This document shows, one piece after another, positions 1-11,699 of a stretch of DNA of 64,000 bases; positions within the stretch are counted from its first letter, which is position 1, and the number at the start of each line of letters is the position of its first letter. Source of the stretch: Cladopsammia gracilis (Eukaryota > Cnidaria > Anthozoa > Scleractinia > Dendrophylliidae); contig JAJGOT010001115.1 in the NCBI GenBank assembly GCA_022457155.1, positions 1 to 64,000 of the forward strand. Reading direction: 5' to 3'. The translations under genes and the position numbers were made by a program. Below the pieces are notes generated by a model, which did no database searches, was not told the DNA's origin, and saw only the letters and a list, made by a program, of their open reading frames with translations.

Positions 1-2515
1 TATTGTTTGCTTCTGAATATCTTTTTGATATATGAGTTATACCACCTCTAATTCCTTGATCAAACATCATTAACATATCATAATCATGTAATAATTCAAG
101 TCTTTGTTCTGTTTCTTTAAGACATGCATCCCAAGCTAATCCAGGAGATGTATAATAATGAGCTGGATCTAAATTATAATACTTCAAACAAGTTTTACGA
201 AAGTTTTCAAACACATCAGCTAAAAGTAATACATCTGTTTTAAGATATAAATCATGATAATCTTTAATAGTTTTACAATTAAATTGTGACCAAACCTTTT
301 GTGCATGGGTGTAGTCTTCATCAGTTATGTCTTCATCATTTAATTTTGAATAAAATTCTTCTTTTGGTGGTAATTGTGTTTCTTTGAATTTTTCTAAAGA
401 ATTTACATAATCATAAGGATATACTCCTTTTCTTGTTAATAATTCTATATTTTTATCATAATAACTTTTTATAGAATAAAAATCATCAGGTTGCAAATTA
501 TTTACAAGATTTGATAAAGAAGTTAATAAAAATTTAAATGAATCAATAAAACGTATTTCAAAATTGATTGTAACTTTTTCATCTTTTTTCATATATTCAG
601 CGACTTTAATTTTTTTAGAAAATGAAATATATTTCTCTTCTGTTTTAGGAATAAAAGTTAAATCTCCTTTCATTTTTGCTAATTCTTTAATAAAAAGATG
701 TGAATCATAACCTTGAAGATTATGAAATATTACAGGAAGTACTCTAGGTTTTTTACAAAAAATATTACAATTATTATGAGCAGCTCCTCTAAACTTACCA
801 GTAAAATGGCAATGATCTCTAACTTTTTTATTCTTAAAGTCTCCTTCAATAAAAGGTTTTTCACAAATATGACAATTTGTTAATTTATTAAACTCTATTT
901 TATCAGAGTCTGTAAATATCATCGTTTTTGGGAAATTATAAAAACTAAAATTAATTTGTTTTGCAATTTTTTTTAATTCTTTTACAAAAACTAATGCAAT
1001 ATTTTCATCTTCTTTTTTCTTTGTATAAATAATTGGATTGATTTTAAATATTCTATCAACTCTATCATCAAAATCAAAAGATTTAATATAAATACAAAAT
1101 CCACAAGGTTCATGTTTTTGATATTCCATTGAATAAGAATAATTTGGATCCGGTTCACAATTATTCATTGGTTTTGTAAAACATTCAAAATCAGCATAAA
1201 TAACAAATGGTAAAGGTAATTTTTTATTATAATTTTTAAAAGATAAAAATGAGTTTTTAGGAGGCATTTTTACTGCAGCTGTCTCATTATTAGAACAAAA
1301 TATAATGTGTTTCTTTAGGAGATCCTCTTTTGTAAAATGAGATAAACATTTTTTACAAAAATATTTTTTTCTTGTATCTTTACTTATTTGTGTATTGATT
1401 AATCTTGAAAAATTTTTGATAAGTGTATAATGTGTTTTTCCGGTGTCTTCATAAAGAAATAAATCTATTGTATTATTACAATCTTTGTCATTAATTCTTA
1501 AAGGATAAAATTTATTATATTCATTAATTGAAAAAACATTAATTCCTGGGAGATTCGGGTTTTGATTCTCAAACCTTTTTATATCTGTTAATTTAAATGG
1601 AAAATCTATACCTTTAAAATTAAGATCGTTTTTGTATTTTTTTAAATTTGAAATTCTTTGAGGATCTTTTTCATGTGGATGTAAATATCTTAAAATACAC
1701 CACATGAAACATTTATTATCTTTTTTATTTTCTAAATTTATTATAGCTTTTTTACTTGAAATAAAACCAGGAAGTTTAATATATGAAGATCCTTTCAAAG
1801 GTTTATATTTTATAGTATGAATTTCTAATGATAAAATCTCTTTAAAATACCAACCTGAACCATTTCTTTGATAAATTAAAATTTTACTAAGAATTTCTAG
1901 AATTATTTTAGTTAAAATCTCTTTAACATCTATACCTTCAAGATTAATATGTGTTTCAGAATGAAAATAAGCTTTATCTCTAATAAATAAAGGTCTAATT
2001 ATATATTTTTCAAACTCCACTCTTTCCATTAAACAAACTAATATAAATCTAACTTTAATATTTCTATGATTTCTAAGAAAATCTTTTAATTGTGAAGCTT
2101 TTTCTTTAAAATAATCTTTAGGAAAGATTTTTGGTTTTCCTTCAATTAGATATTTTTCAGCAAAATTATCAAGAGCAGATTTTTCAAATTTAATTCCAAC
2201 GTGGTATTCTTTCATTGCTCTTTCAAGTGCTTTCTTTAAATATTTTGGAGTATCTTTTGGAATCTTTTTATTTTTTATACATTCAAGAAAATAATCATCA
2301 AATGTTTTAATTTTCTTTGGTTTAGGTTTAGATTTAGGTTTAAGTTTTATTGGTTTCTTTTTTAATTTATCATTTTCTTCTTTTTTATTTTTAATATATT
2401 CAATCAATTTTTGTTTCTTTCGTTCTTCTTTAATTTTTCTATTTTCTTTAGTTTCCTTTTTTGCTATTTTCATAAGTTCATCATATGATAAGTTATTTAA
2501 ATCAGATGAAGACAT
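1..2515 (-). CDS. polB: Protein-primed type B DNA polymerase (Polinton PolB), 3' part beyond window
   Basis: This is a replicative DNA polymerase of the protein-primed B family. The frame is open from the ATG at 2513-2515 to the left edge (about 838 codons), and I found no stop where I translated it. Visible parts: a lysine-rich N-terminus; a Cys2-His-Cys finger near residues 388-410 (FCKKCL...KKHIIFC); the ExoI motif YADFECF near 440; a treble-clef/HNH-like insert near 548-580 (CHIC then DHCHFTGKFRGAAHNNCN); the ExoII-like HNLQGYDSHLF near 600; and DLYLKTDVLLLADVF ahead of the palm. The catalytic palm motifs would lie left of base 1. Lysine, asparagine and isoleucine dominate, reflecting the AT bias. 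The second polymerase at 60487 has the same architecture in a different base composition. The copy may still be intact. Confidence 0.93.
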   Translation of the reverse strand, partial: MSSSDLNNLSYDELMKIAKKETKENRKIKEERKKQKLIEYIKNKKEENDKLKKKPIKLKPKSKPKPKKIKTFDDYFLECIKNKKIPKDTPKYLKKALERAMKEYHVGIKFEKSALDNFAEKYLIEGKPKIFPKDYFKEKASQLKDFLRNHRNIKVRFILVCLMERVEFEKYIIRPLFIRDKAYFHSETHINLEGIDVKEILTKIILEILSKILIYQRNGSGWYFKEILSLEIHTIKYKPLKGSSYIKLPGFISSKKAIINLENKKDNKCFMWCILRYLHPHEKDPQRISNLKKYKNDLNFKGIDFPFKLTDIKRFENQNPNLPGINVFSINEYNKFYPLRINDKDCNNTIDLFLYEDTGKTHYTLIKNFSRLINTQISKDTRKKYFCKKCLSHFTKEDLLKKHIIFCSNNETAAVKMPPKNSFLSFKNYNKKLPLPFVIYADFECFTKPMNNCEPDPNYSYSMEYQKHEPCGFCIYIKSFDFDDRVDRIFKINPIIYTKKKEDENIALVFVKELKKIAKQINFSFYNFPKTMIFTDSDKIEFNKLTNCHICEKPFIEGDFKNKKVRDHCHFTGKFRGAAHNNCNIFCKKPRVLPVIFHNLQGYDSHLFIKELAKMKGDLTFIPKTEEKYISFSKKIKVAEYMKKDEKVTINFEIRFIDSFKFLLTSLSNLVNNLQPDDFYSIKSYYDKNIELLTRKGVYPYDYVNSLEKFKETQLPPKEEFYSKLNDEDITDEDYTHAQKVWSQFNCKTIKDYHDLYLKTDVLLLADVFENFRKTCLKYYNLDPAHYYTSPGLAWDACLKETEQRLELLHDYDMLMMFDQGIRGGITHISKRYSEANN

Positions 2516-2614
2516 CCTTTTTATTATATATAAATATTTTTTTAACTTTATTTTTTTTTTCCGCAAAAGTTATAAATTTCAGCATAAAAAAAAAACCCAT
2601 TTTGGGGCTAAAAT

Positions 2615-3166
2615 TTATCCATAAATATAATCAAATACTTCTTCTGTATCAAGATAATAATTTCCATAATCTTCATCGTGGTCTCTATTTTCATCTTGAT
2701 GTTCACTTTTTATCACAATCTTTTTATAAAATTTATTTAATAATTTCTTAACAATTTTTTTCTCATTACAAGTTGGATATCCATTTGAGTTTTCAAAAAC
2801 TGTCATACTTCCTTCTCCAATATTTATAAAATATTTGAATAATTCACCTGCATTATGAAATATTACAAAAGTTACTAAATCTTCCATATCTTCAGGCATA
2901 TTATAATATAAATTCAAAACTGGAATATGATCCAATTTATAATTTATATTTATAATAATTTCTTTCAATTCTTTTTTTGCTGTTTTCCTTTCTTTTTTAT
3001 TTTCTAAATTTAGAGCTTTTTTTAATTTTTCCAAAACTTCTACAAACAAGAAGTCAATAGCATGAAATCTTTCTTGTAGAATATCTCTTGAATCCATTTT
3101 TTTAGGATTCTGGTTTTTCTTTATGATTTGGTTTGTGTTTGGCTTTGCGTTCATAATCTTATACAT
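2615..3166 (-). CDS. Unknown Polinton protein, 183 aa
   Basis: This is a complete open frame between the polymerase and the element's right end, on the same strand and about 100 bases upstream of the polymerase start. I do not recognise the family. The protein has a lysine-rich helical region (residues 20-75), a hydrophobic middle containing DLVTFVIFHNAGELFKYF, and an acidic C-terminus rich in Asp, Glu and Tyr. Two starts are plausible: the annotated ATG, or MDSRDILQERF, which is preceded by an A-rich stretch. The low-GC codon use matches the polymerase. Its position beside the replication gene suggests an early or accessory role, but that is inference only. Confidence 0.6.
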   Translation of the reverse strand: MYKIMNAKPNTNQIIKKNQNPKKMDSRDILQERFHAIDFLFVEVLEKLKKALNLENKKERKTAKKELKEIIININYKLDHIPVLNLYYNMPEDMEDLVTFVIFHNAGELFKYFINIGEGSMTVFENSNGYPTCNEKKIVKKLLNKFYKKIVIKSEHQDENRDHDEDYGNYYLDTEEVFDYIYG

Positions 3167-3274
3167 ATTAATATTTCATTTTCTTTAAACCTTTATTATT
3201 TTAAAAATTGTTTTTTTTATTTTCTACCTACAATTTAAATCACCCAAAAAACCTAATATCCAAAAGCCCCATTT

Positions 3275-3987
3275 AGTAGTTAGGAAAATACATTCTCTAG
3301 AGAACTTCTCAAGGTACTATTTCCACATATTTTTATAATAATTCCCGATATCCAATTTTTTAAAAATCCCCAAAGTATATTTTTCTATCATTTTCTTGCG
3401 AATCCCGCGAGCGAGCCCGAAGGGCGAGCGAGCTCATACCTTTTTGAAATTTAAAGCAATTCAATAATTTATTATATTTTCTGTAATTTTTTTAAGTTAT
3501 TGAATTTTTTTCAATTTCTTCGATTACTTCGTTTTCTTTTATTTCTTCAATTTAAAAAACCTTTATTCCCGTTTGATTTATAGACTAAACACAATAAGGA
3601 TATTAATTATATTTTATACGGAAATAAATTTTAAGTATTAAGTAAAGCCGTTTATTTAAGAATATTTTATTAGAATTTTTTTTTGATTCTCTTAAATAAA
3701 TAGAAAAACAACGATATAAACAAGAGTTACCGTATAAATTTTAATTATTTCCCTTTAAAAAAACTTTTTTTTCCATAAGAAATATTCCAATAATACAAAA
3801 AATTACAGTAATTAATTAGGTCTTGATTTCCCTTTAAAATCAAAAAGGTATGACAGGGATTCGCAAGAAAATGATAGGAAAATATACTTTGGGGATTTTT
3901 AAAAAAATGGATATCGGGAATTATTATAAAAATATGTGGAAATAGTACCTTGGGAGGTGCCCTAGAGAATGTATTTTCCTAACTACT
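3275..3987. repeat. Terminal foldback (palindromic end) of the left Polinton
   Basis: The arms 3275-3412 and about 3855-3987 are inverted copies. The outer 26 bases match perfectly and roughly 135 bases align with only a few differences. Shorter inverted pairs continue inside the loop (for example around 3608/3740 and a hairpin near 3650-3710), so almost the whole 713 bases can fold back on itself. Both arms begin AGTAGTTAGG. The left arm carries an extra GCGAGCGAGCCCGAAGGGCGAGCGAG block at 3408-3434. The bases outside the two arms (CCATTT and GCGGCA) are not a duplication, so this is better read as a structured element end than as a separate inserted MITE. Confidence 0.8.
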
Positions 3988-4211
3988 GCGGCAAGTGCCA
4001 CGTGACTTCTCAGTGCAAGAAGCCTATCTTTTTTGTTTTGTTGGAAATACGCACGCGACCATATCCGGTAAACTAAATTCATTTGCATCTCAAACCACTG
4101 GACTTCATCGTCATTCCATGTTGAAATCGTTCTCTTTTTGATTGGGCTGGCTTGTTGCCAAGCCTGCCCAATATATAAAATGGACGCTGTTTCGTAGTCA
4201 CTTATTGACAC
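3988..4211 (-). other. Open frame cut by the Polinton terminus, possible host exon remnant
   Basis: A minus-strand frame runs from about 4211 and enters the Polinton end at 3987, where it becomes viral-end sequence. The host part encodes about 75 residues with an ordinary amino acid mix (for example QWFEMQMNLVYRIW). It has no ATG start and no recognised domain. It might be a host exon interrupted by the insertion, or chance. A poly-G run at 4215-4235 borders it. Confidence 0.25.
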
Positions 4212-6540
4212 GCCGGGGGGGGGGGGGGGGGGGGGTCCACCATATGAAAATGACGGGGTGTCCTTTTACAATTTCTTTAGAAGGGCATGGTTGAAAAGAA
4301 GTTTTATCGTTAAGAGCTACTAATTGTAAATTTTATGTGGAAGTCCCCACCCCCCCCCCCCCCCCAACCCGGGTTTTGAAGATTTGAGAGTAGATAAGTT
4401 AATATTCGGTGTAGTAGAAATAAATGGGGATGTGCGTAGGCTAATAAATTGATTAAAAGGTTGTTTGTATAAAGGGTATTCGTTTATAGCGGTGTGGGAG
4501 GAAAGCGTGAAGGGTGAATTGTCTTGTGAGCGTTTAAAGAGGTTTTAAAATACACTGACCTATTTCTAGTAGCTGGTATTAATAGATTAAAAAGAGTGAA
4601 ACCCGTACGAGAATCCGGCCTGAAGTGATTTTTACGGGCTGCATTGAACGAGACAAAGTACGCCTAAAACGAGCCATTCTTCTCGGTCTTGTCTCGGCGA
4701 TAATCTAGCCTGTATAATAGGCGTTATTGGTGGCGCTTATTGGCAGTGAAACCACTCGCCTAACGGCTCGTGGTACCACTTGAGTTTTGAACATTTTATG
4801 ACGTCATTTCTATGGTCGATGAAAGTATAGACCATGGAAAAATGCGGTCGATTTGTTAAATGACCGAAAAGAAAATAGTTTGTAATTACGTTTAATCGAC
4901 CATAAAAGTTAGAATAAATTTATGCAAAATTACATTTATGACATCATGTATTCTATAGCGGTCAGATTATCAATAGTGGGGACAGTTTTAAGTGTCAGCT
5001 AGTATTACTAGATTTTTTTTTAATCTATTATTAGTTCGGTGTCATACTGCGTGGGGTCGCTTGATTATTTTAAGGCCAACACCTGATTGGTCAGTTTGAA
5101 TTACGTCATATAATTTTAGAGTTGATGGGTTTGTTGATTTTCACAGCCTATCACAAAACACACGATTTCCCTTCGCTGTACAAGAAAAATACCTCCAGCA
5201 ATGATGAGAGCTAAGTGATATATGATACCTGATCTCTGTGGAATAGAGATAGTAATATCAAAGTCATACAAACAAATAAAGAAAGCCGACTCCTAAAGAG
5301 TATAATGAATCTCTTTTGTGTCTAGTAGACAGGTTGGCGACATCACTACAGCCCTCAGGGTAGATATGCAACATACAATCCTACAAACGTCTGCAAACTT
5401 CCAAGGCAATTACTAGCTCATAATGTATCGGCTAAGACTTCCTTCAACTAGGTATTAGTTAACCTATTGAAAGGGAGACCTGACTATCAGTAACATCCTA
5501 ACCAAAACGTATAATAGAAACATATTTGGAGATATTAAAGATGTTGCGCTCCATTTCCAATTTAAATTGATGGATACATACCAGAATCCCATACGTGGGT
5601 TGAAACGTGTAACGGGAATTCATAGCTTCCGAATATTCATTTTTTGCTTAGTACCATATTTGGAAACCCCTCGGTCCCTTGAGATTAGAAGCAAGTTTTT
5701 TCTAGCAAATTGATTGGTTAATGTTTTTATCTTGATTTTCCAAATATGGCTGTAACAACTTCTGAGCAAAATTGAATAATCAGAAGCTAGCTTCTAACCC
5801 TAACCTCAGAAGCTTGTTTTGAAGCGAACAAGAGACAGTTGCAGGTTTCAACCCACTTATGGGTTTCTGTACATACTTAATTGTTTCTAGATTTAATTTT
5901 GCAACGTCTCTCTTGAACACAACCAAGGTTTTTCTTTATCATCTTTATCAATAAGGAAGGATTAAATCATAACACTTCAATGTATAATTGCACATAAGCT
6001 ATCATTCATTGATTCACACATTCACTCGCCATTTCATGTCAATCAGTAAACTGAGTCCTGACTCGTTATGAGGCCTAGATTTCAACTGTTTCCGCATCCG
6101 GCCAACACGAAAGGGCACATTTTGCGTTATTAACTCAGGAAAACATAACATGCAACTGAGTTCACATGCATCTACAAATGCAACTAACAATTCGCAAAAA
6201 AACCGGTAAATGTCAATAGAAAATATTCGCATTATGAAACTGTTAGCTAGAAAATGTATTGAATTTTTCTTCCATGTAATCACTATAACTTGCCTAATGT
6301 GTGCACAAATAATAAGACCAGACACAAGTTGACACAAATAAAACTGTTCTCTATGTTAGACTTGTACATGTTGTAAACTGTTCCAAACTTAGCAGCAGGC
6401 TCCTCGTTATGTCAATTCGTTGTTGGTCTTTTTGATTTATTATATTCGCTTGTCTCTTTCTTCCGGCTTCGTGTTTGGTTTTTAATATAGAGATGCGTAA
6501 CTTGTGCATCTCGGTGATTAAGCTAATGAATATAAACGCA
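4212..6540. other. Host intergenic DNA without a supported gene
   Basis: This stretch holds a poly-G tract (4215-4235) and a poly-C tract (4348-4365). Around 5590-5870 there is an inverted relationship of short phrases (cataCCAGAATCCCATACGTGGG against ...ACCCACTTATGGGTTTC). I see no coding signature; short frames at 6014-6337 look like noise. Confidence 0.4.
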
Positions 6541-6840
6541 ACGTGTCTAGCATAAATCTCTCTAAAAACGGATAATTTGCAATTAAATTTAACTGCACTT
6601 TTCCGCCACGTGCCAAACACAAAGCTGCAGTGTGAAACAATGTGGGGGATGTTCAGTTTTGTATACATAATTTCGGATAATTCGTCAACTACAATTCTTT
6701 CACACAGGCTGAATACTAACTTCTTGGAACACAGAAAGATGGATTATATTCATTTGTAAAGTTTAGGTCACAATGTAAGGTCAACACATCGATGGAAAAG
6801 ACAGCAAGGTCTTTTGAGAATACTAACCAGGGCAGAAATC
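6540..6840. repeat. Segment duplicated at 43770-44097
   Basis: The sequence from the AACGTGTCTAGCATAAATCTCTC phrase to the splice-donor side of the exon at 6829 is matched, with divergence, by 43770-44097. Both copies contain GACAGCAAGGTCTTTTGAG or a near match before CTAACCAG. It is the 5' intron flank of the MS4A-like first exon. In the second copy the match stops exactly where the exon should begin. Confidence 0.65.
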
Positions 6841-6986
6841 CAACATGGCGTGTACACAAGGCTGACATTTATTTCTGTAGCGAATCTTTAATCCGTCCAC
6901 CATTCCGAGAATGAAAAAAAAATAGCAGACATCACAATCTGGGTAATTGAGAGTCCCATTTTACTGCGTTTGTTGTGACGTTCCAT
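6829..6986 (-). pseudogene. Broken first exon of an MS4A-like gene (third copy)
   Basis: Reading from the ATG at 6984-6986, the frame gives MERHNKRSKMGLSITQIVMS, clearly homologous to the intact first exon at 25048-25200. The frame then shifts inside a run of nine T (gene strand, near 6917) and meets a stop in place of the second half of the first membrane span. A further length difference of about four bases follows near the middle of the exon. The donor side (CTG|GTTAGT, 6828) is preserved. No matching downstream exons are found to its left before the Polinton at 3987, so this copy is a relic. Confidence 0.65.
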
Positions 6987-7214
6987 GGCAAAAAGCTGGA
7001 TTTTATCTGACTGACGAATGACAACAGTATGCTTGACTGCGTCCCTCACTGGAAAGGCGACTTTGGTTGCGCAAGCATCCTCAGAGACCCGGGGGCAGTT
7101 AGTGGGAGCGAGGGAAAGGCGAAACGATGGGTAAAATATCGGCGGCAAAGAATAGTTGGAGGCGCGTGAAGCAGTCCGGGAGTATTCCAGTTTTGTAAGA
7201 AGCGTTGACGTCAT

Positions 7215-10200
7215 GATTTTATTGTTCCGCTAAAAATACGCGAAAATCGGAAGAAAAAAAAAACGCGAGAGGTTTTTTCAAAAGCTGTTCCAGGTTCCCT
7301 CGTTCAGTATCTGGGACTTTCAAGCAAACTATCTTGAAGAAGGATGACTCGAGTGTCTTCACAGTCTGTTTTGTGAACTAATTCCGAAGTTTTGTGCTAT
7401 AATACCGCGAGTTTGAAACGGCCTTCGAATGCGCCGCCGCCATTTCGACGGGCATCGAATGCAAGTACATGTCTTTATGTTTAGTTTTCATTATCTTGAG
7501 GAATTTTTTCGAAATCAAGACTAATTTTCCTCAAAACTACAACATGTTAGTGATGTTCAGACTAAGTTTCATAGATGGCAACGATCTAGTAAAAATGGCA
7601 ACCACCTATTGAAAATCGCCAACATAAGGGAAGAGTTACTGCAAAGAGGGTTGTGACTTATTCGCCCTCTGTAATGGATCGCGTGTACCACGATTGTTTT
7701 GTTTGCGCTATATTCATGACTCTTGGCTAGAAATAGTGAGTTTGTGATTGCGTGAGAACCAACACATGTCTATAAAATATTATTTTTATTGGTGGGAGTT
7801 AGCCTACGAATCAGCCAGCCGCCTCTCGTCGCTCCCGAGAAGCGGCTGATCGCATACTACGTGTAAGTGGGCTAGAACTGGAATGAAATGTATGTTTGAC
7901 TACAGTCGTGGCATGGCTATATTTGTTGATGTTAATTTTGTATTCTACTGAATAGGATGGGCAAGCATTTGGTCATTTTAAAAGTAATTTACCTGTCAAA
8001 AAGCTAGCAAAGGGAGCAAGGAAGTCTAAAGGTTAACATTTGTAGGAACAAATTTTTACACCTGATGTGAACCCCTTATTTGTTTGCAGTAGTTCACAGG
8101 CATTCTGCTTTAATGCATGCTACAAAATCGGGGAGCCAAAAGCCCAAAATATTGCTCTGTAGATACCATACAAACAAAGATTTCTTGAGACTCACTTGCA
8201 GTAAAATCATTGCATTTGGACAGATTAGGTGTAAAGCCGAGTATCTTTACATACTAAGCTAAAATGGAGGCTACTGTTTATATTTCATACATGACAAAAG
8301 TCTTGCAAAATAACATTGAGAACAAGTGCTATTATCTTCTATTAATATTACTATTTCAGGTACAGGAGGGTCATAAAAAGACAAGATTATTATGATTATG
8401 AATGTAATAGTAAATAATTGTTTCTCAATCTGGTGTGTGTTCTCAAATTGTTTGAGAGGATTGTTAAGTATAAAAAATGCGTGTGGCCTAAAGAACCAAT
8501 AAAAAAACCCTTTCTTAGTGGTCATAACAAGTGCATTTGACAGTTGTAATAATTGTTTATTATGAGCAAACCCTTTTTCATAAACATCTCGGGATAAAGA
8601 GGGGGATGACTTGCAGGGAAGACTTGACGCAGCTTTTGTTCATAATGAAGTCTGATCTTTATTTTTTGGATTGCAACCACTTTTTGTCTTTAGTTTTACA
8701 GACAACACCAGAGAAAAAACTTGCGTGCCTCGTGAACAGCATGGCCAGTGGTGGAATTAAGGGGCCATCTCCTCCCCCCCCCCCCCCCCCCCCCCGCCAC
8801 CCCCACTCCCTCCACCCACAATCCCCTTGTCGTTTAACCTCCTTGTTGCACCTTTGGTTTCATTTCTTCTGATCTTGTTACATGGAGTTAAAAATCAAGG
8901 CAAATTGTCATCAGAGGATCAAGTGGATGAGATCTTGGACAATGATGTTGGTGAGAATTTAGAAGCAAAATGGGCTTGAGACTTGGGGTTACATCTGTTA
9001 TAAACAGACATGATCTGGTATTGACTGCTGGACAGTATTCTATTGCATTATCAATAAAAAATATTGTAGCATAGAAAAATATAGCACAGTTTCTTACTAT
9101 TCCTATGCCCTTTATGCCGGGATCTGCACTAAATTTTAATGAGTCTGTGGAATTGTTTAAGTTTGTATTCTGTTCAATGCAGTTATCTCCCGACAGTAAC
9201 ATTATCGCAAGCAATACAATTGAAAGCGAGACACTTTATTAGACTTTGTTAGATCCCAGGTGACTTGGAGCACAACACAAAGACTTGACAACTTCGAAAA
9301 ATCAGTGATTTATTCAAGAAATTCAAGCTTTAAACTTTATTTGTAAACGGCATCAATCGAAGAAAAAATAAAAAAGACAAGGAAGTACATCTGATGTAAA
9401 ACATCTTTAACCTCACAGTGAACTGGATGTAAGCTTAAGTTAACCAAAACAACAATTAAGCTTAGTACTCGCTACAAACAACAGAAAAGCTCTCTTCTTG
9501 TTATCAAGCCGTTAATTTTCTCACTTTATGACACTTCAAGTGAAATAGACTGGCGAAAACTTGTGCGTGTACTTATCTATTTCAGACAGAATATTTGAGC
9601 CAACTCGGGGTTGGTTGTCAGATTTTCAGAGTGCGATCGATATTGCTATGAGCACTAAGTTCATGATATCCTAAAAATTCTAGGGCAAGAATTGTCGTTC
9701 TCAGTCTTCGATGTCTTTTCAATAAACAGGCGTCGAGAAGATAAAATAAAAGGCGCAATGAAACTATCTTTTGTGACCGATACTTTTTCGCGTTGGTCCG
9801 CCAATTTGAATTTATAGTGTTTTGGAAAGACCATCACCAAGGTGATGGTGTTATGGTCGGCGACGTAAACCATTGTTTTCGCTTCTTCCAAAACTGGCAT
9901 ACTCCTGGACTGTAGAGAGATCTATGATGATTATTCGATTGTTGCGTTACGACAACATTATTTTTACACGGAAGCAGGAGCAGGAAGTTGGTATAGTCGA
10001 CCCTTGGTATAGTCTGACATCAAAGTGTGTTCAGTATGGGGATGTCTGTAAAATAGTGGCGAGTTTATACATCCGAAACTAAAATGTAATGTGTTTAGTA
10101 TTGAGGTGTATGGAAAATAGCCGGAAGAGTTTATTTGAATTTTGGTATATTCGGGACCAAGTCAAACATTTGTAATGGAGACATGTCGGTAAGGAGGTTC

Positions 10201-10771
10201 CCTTGCGATTGTCACTCCAGCAGTGGCAATAAAAATTGATTTCGGAATTTAAAAACATAAAAGAAAAAGATGGCAATAAGACAATAGCGTTAACATCGCC
10301 TGTATAAGACTGTTCCAGATGTTAAGATTATGAAGTCGGGGAGCAGACGGCGCGCGAACGAGCGGAGAAAATGAGTGGAGACTGGCGAGAGAGGGCCATC
10401 TTTTCATCATTGAAAAGGTGGAAACGTGACACGTGAGACTGCGGGAGAAAAATAAACATATAAAACGAACACGGGAAAGAATCTGGAAATATTCCCTAAA
10501 CCAAAGCAGTGCCACTAAACCTAAGGAGTTTGAAGAATATCCTAACTAAGCTGAAAACACTTACAGAATCACATGCACTGGTAAGCAGTCGTCTCCAGCC
10601 CCTGCTTGTTCTGTGTCGTATGAATACCAAATCAGTTCCGTCTCAACGGAAACGCCAGAAATTGCATTTATCCAGTATAATTCAGTCTGACGGACTCAGT
10701 ATATAGGCAAATGTACCAACTACAAAGGCAAATCTTTCCGGATTTAGTCCCACTCTGAGGGTTGTGCCGAG
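7215..10771. other. Host non-coding stretch
   Basis: I found no gene here that I can support. There is a long poly-C tract at 8775-8795 and ordinary AT-rich intergenic sequence. Frames at 8531-8872, 9661-9900 and 10249-10515 lack conserved motifs and splice logic. Confidence 0.4.
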
Positions 10772-11094
10772 ATCATACCGTCCAGAAGGAGGTCGGACAC
10801 CTTATTGACACTTATATAACGTAATGTCGACACTTAGAATTTTATTTTCAATAATTTTTTAAGTGTAAAAAAGAAAATCTAAAATCCCCACTCAGGATTG
10901 AACCTGTGACCTCAGCTAGGCTTAAGTTTACATAACCTATAGCTACCGTACCACTGTACCACCTAGCTTCTCGGGTTGCTTAGTCCTAAATGTAACTATA
11001 TAAACTGCTACCACTAACCTCAACTGAAAGCTAACCAGTTACTCCGTTATATAAGTCTCATTAAGGTGTCCTACGTCCTTCTGGACGGTATGAT
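10772..11094. mobile_element. Foldback MITE carrying a tRNA-like promoter
   Basis: The ends are a 47-base imperfect inverted pair (ATCATACCGTCCAGAAGGA at 10772, its reverse complement ending at 11094). Read on the minus strand, the interior holds a tRNA-like segment at about 10890-10975 with an A-box-like TGGTACAGTGGTA and a B-box-like GGTTCAATCC. So it is either a MITE with an internal pol III promoter or a SINE that acquired inverted ends. The phrase CCCACTCTGAG occurs on both sides (10750 and 11105) and resembles the body of the SINE at 42252. The element may therefore have inserted into an older SINE. Confidence 0.6.
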
Positions 11095-11260
11095 TTGGGT
11101 TGACCCACTCTGAGTTGTTTCTCGCTAGACCTGAGTTTAACTCCTCTAGCCCCACCCTCTGCTACGGAGTTGTAAATACTCAACTGATCCATCAAATGCC
11201 TGTCAATCAGGAAGGGACAATTGAATTAGATATTCTAAAAACCACGTAAGAGATCTCCCG
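11095..11260 (+). mobile_element. Diverged SINE body
   Basis: The segment containing CACTCTGAGTTGTTTCTCG and ACCTGAGTTTAACTCCTC resembles the post-tRNA body of the SINE at 42252-42585 (ACCCGAGTTCAGCTCCTC). No A-rich or trinucleotide tail is evident here. Confidence 0.4.
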
Positions 11261-11699
11261 AGACACCAAATTTATAACGTTACAGAAGCACACAAAAACC
11301 ACTACTTCGGGGCGGTCGAGTGGGGACTGGGGGCAACAGGCTCAGTTAAAATGTCCATAGGGCGTCTTGTATTTGCACTGGATTTTGCCGAGTTTTGCTT
11401 TAAAATGAACGACGTTTTTGCTACAATCTACCGGTTATCCAATATCTGGCCTGCAAAACGTATTTTTCTTTTGCGCTTTTGAGGCGAGCGTGGGGCGTAA
11501 GTCACGCGACGGGATGGGCGCAAAAAAAAGTAACGCCTGTACGCACACCATCGTCTGTTCCCTTCCGCCTCCAGACACACTCCCAAATCACCAACCAATC
11601 ACAGCACTTGTTATAGGTGGCGCGAAAATAAATTTGAACCAGTGCAGACAAAATTGCACCAAAATCATAATTTCACTACAACATAGATAATCATATTGC

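Larger units (their letters stand above)
1..3987. mobile_element. AT-rich Maverick/Polinton (adintovirus-like) element, right end
   Basis: This is the right-hand part of a large self-synthesising DNA element whose left end lies outside the window. The evidence is a protein-primed type B DNA polymerase of the Polinton kind, extreme AT richness that stops abruptly at 3987, and a terminus ending in CT-3' (Polintons typically run 5'-AG to CT-3'). The terminal bases, read inward from 3987, are AGTAGTTAGGAAAATACATT. The six bases just outside, GCGGCA at 3988-3993, are the candidate target duplication and should recur beyond the missing left end. No capsid or integrase gene of this copy falls inside the window. 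Confidence 0.85.

Noticed and set aside
3275..3987. Independent MITE inserted next to the Polinton
   Set aside because: No target duplication flanks it, its outer arm coincides with the composition boundary, and the other Polinton has the same structure. Not fully excluded.
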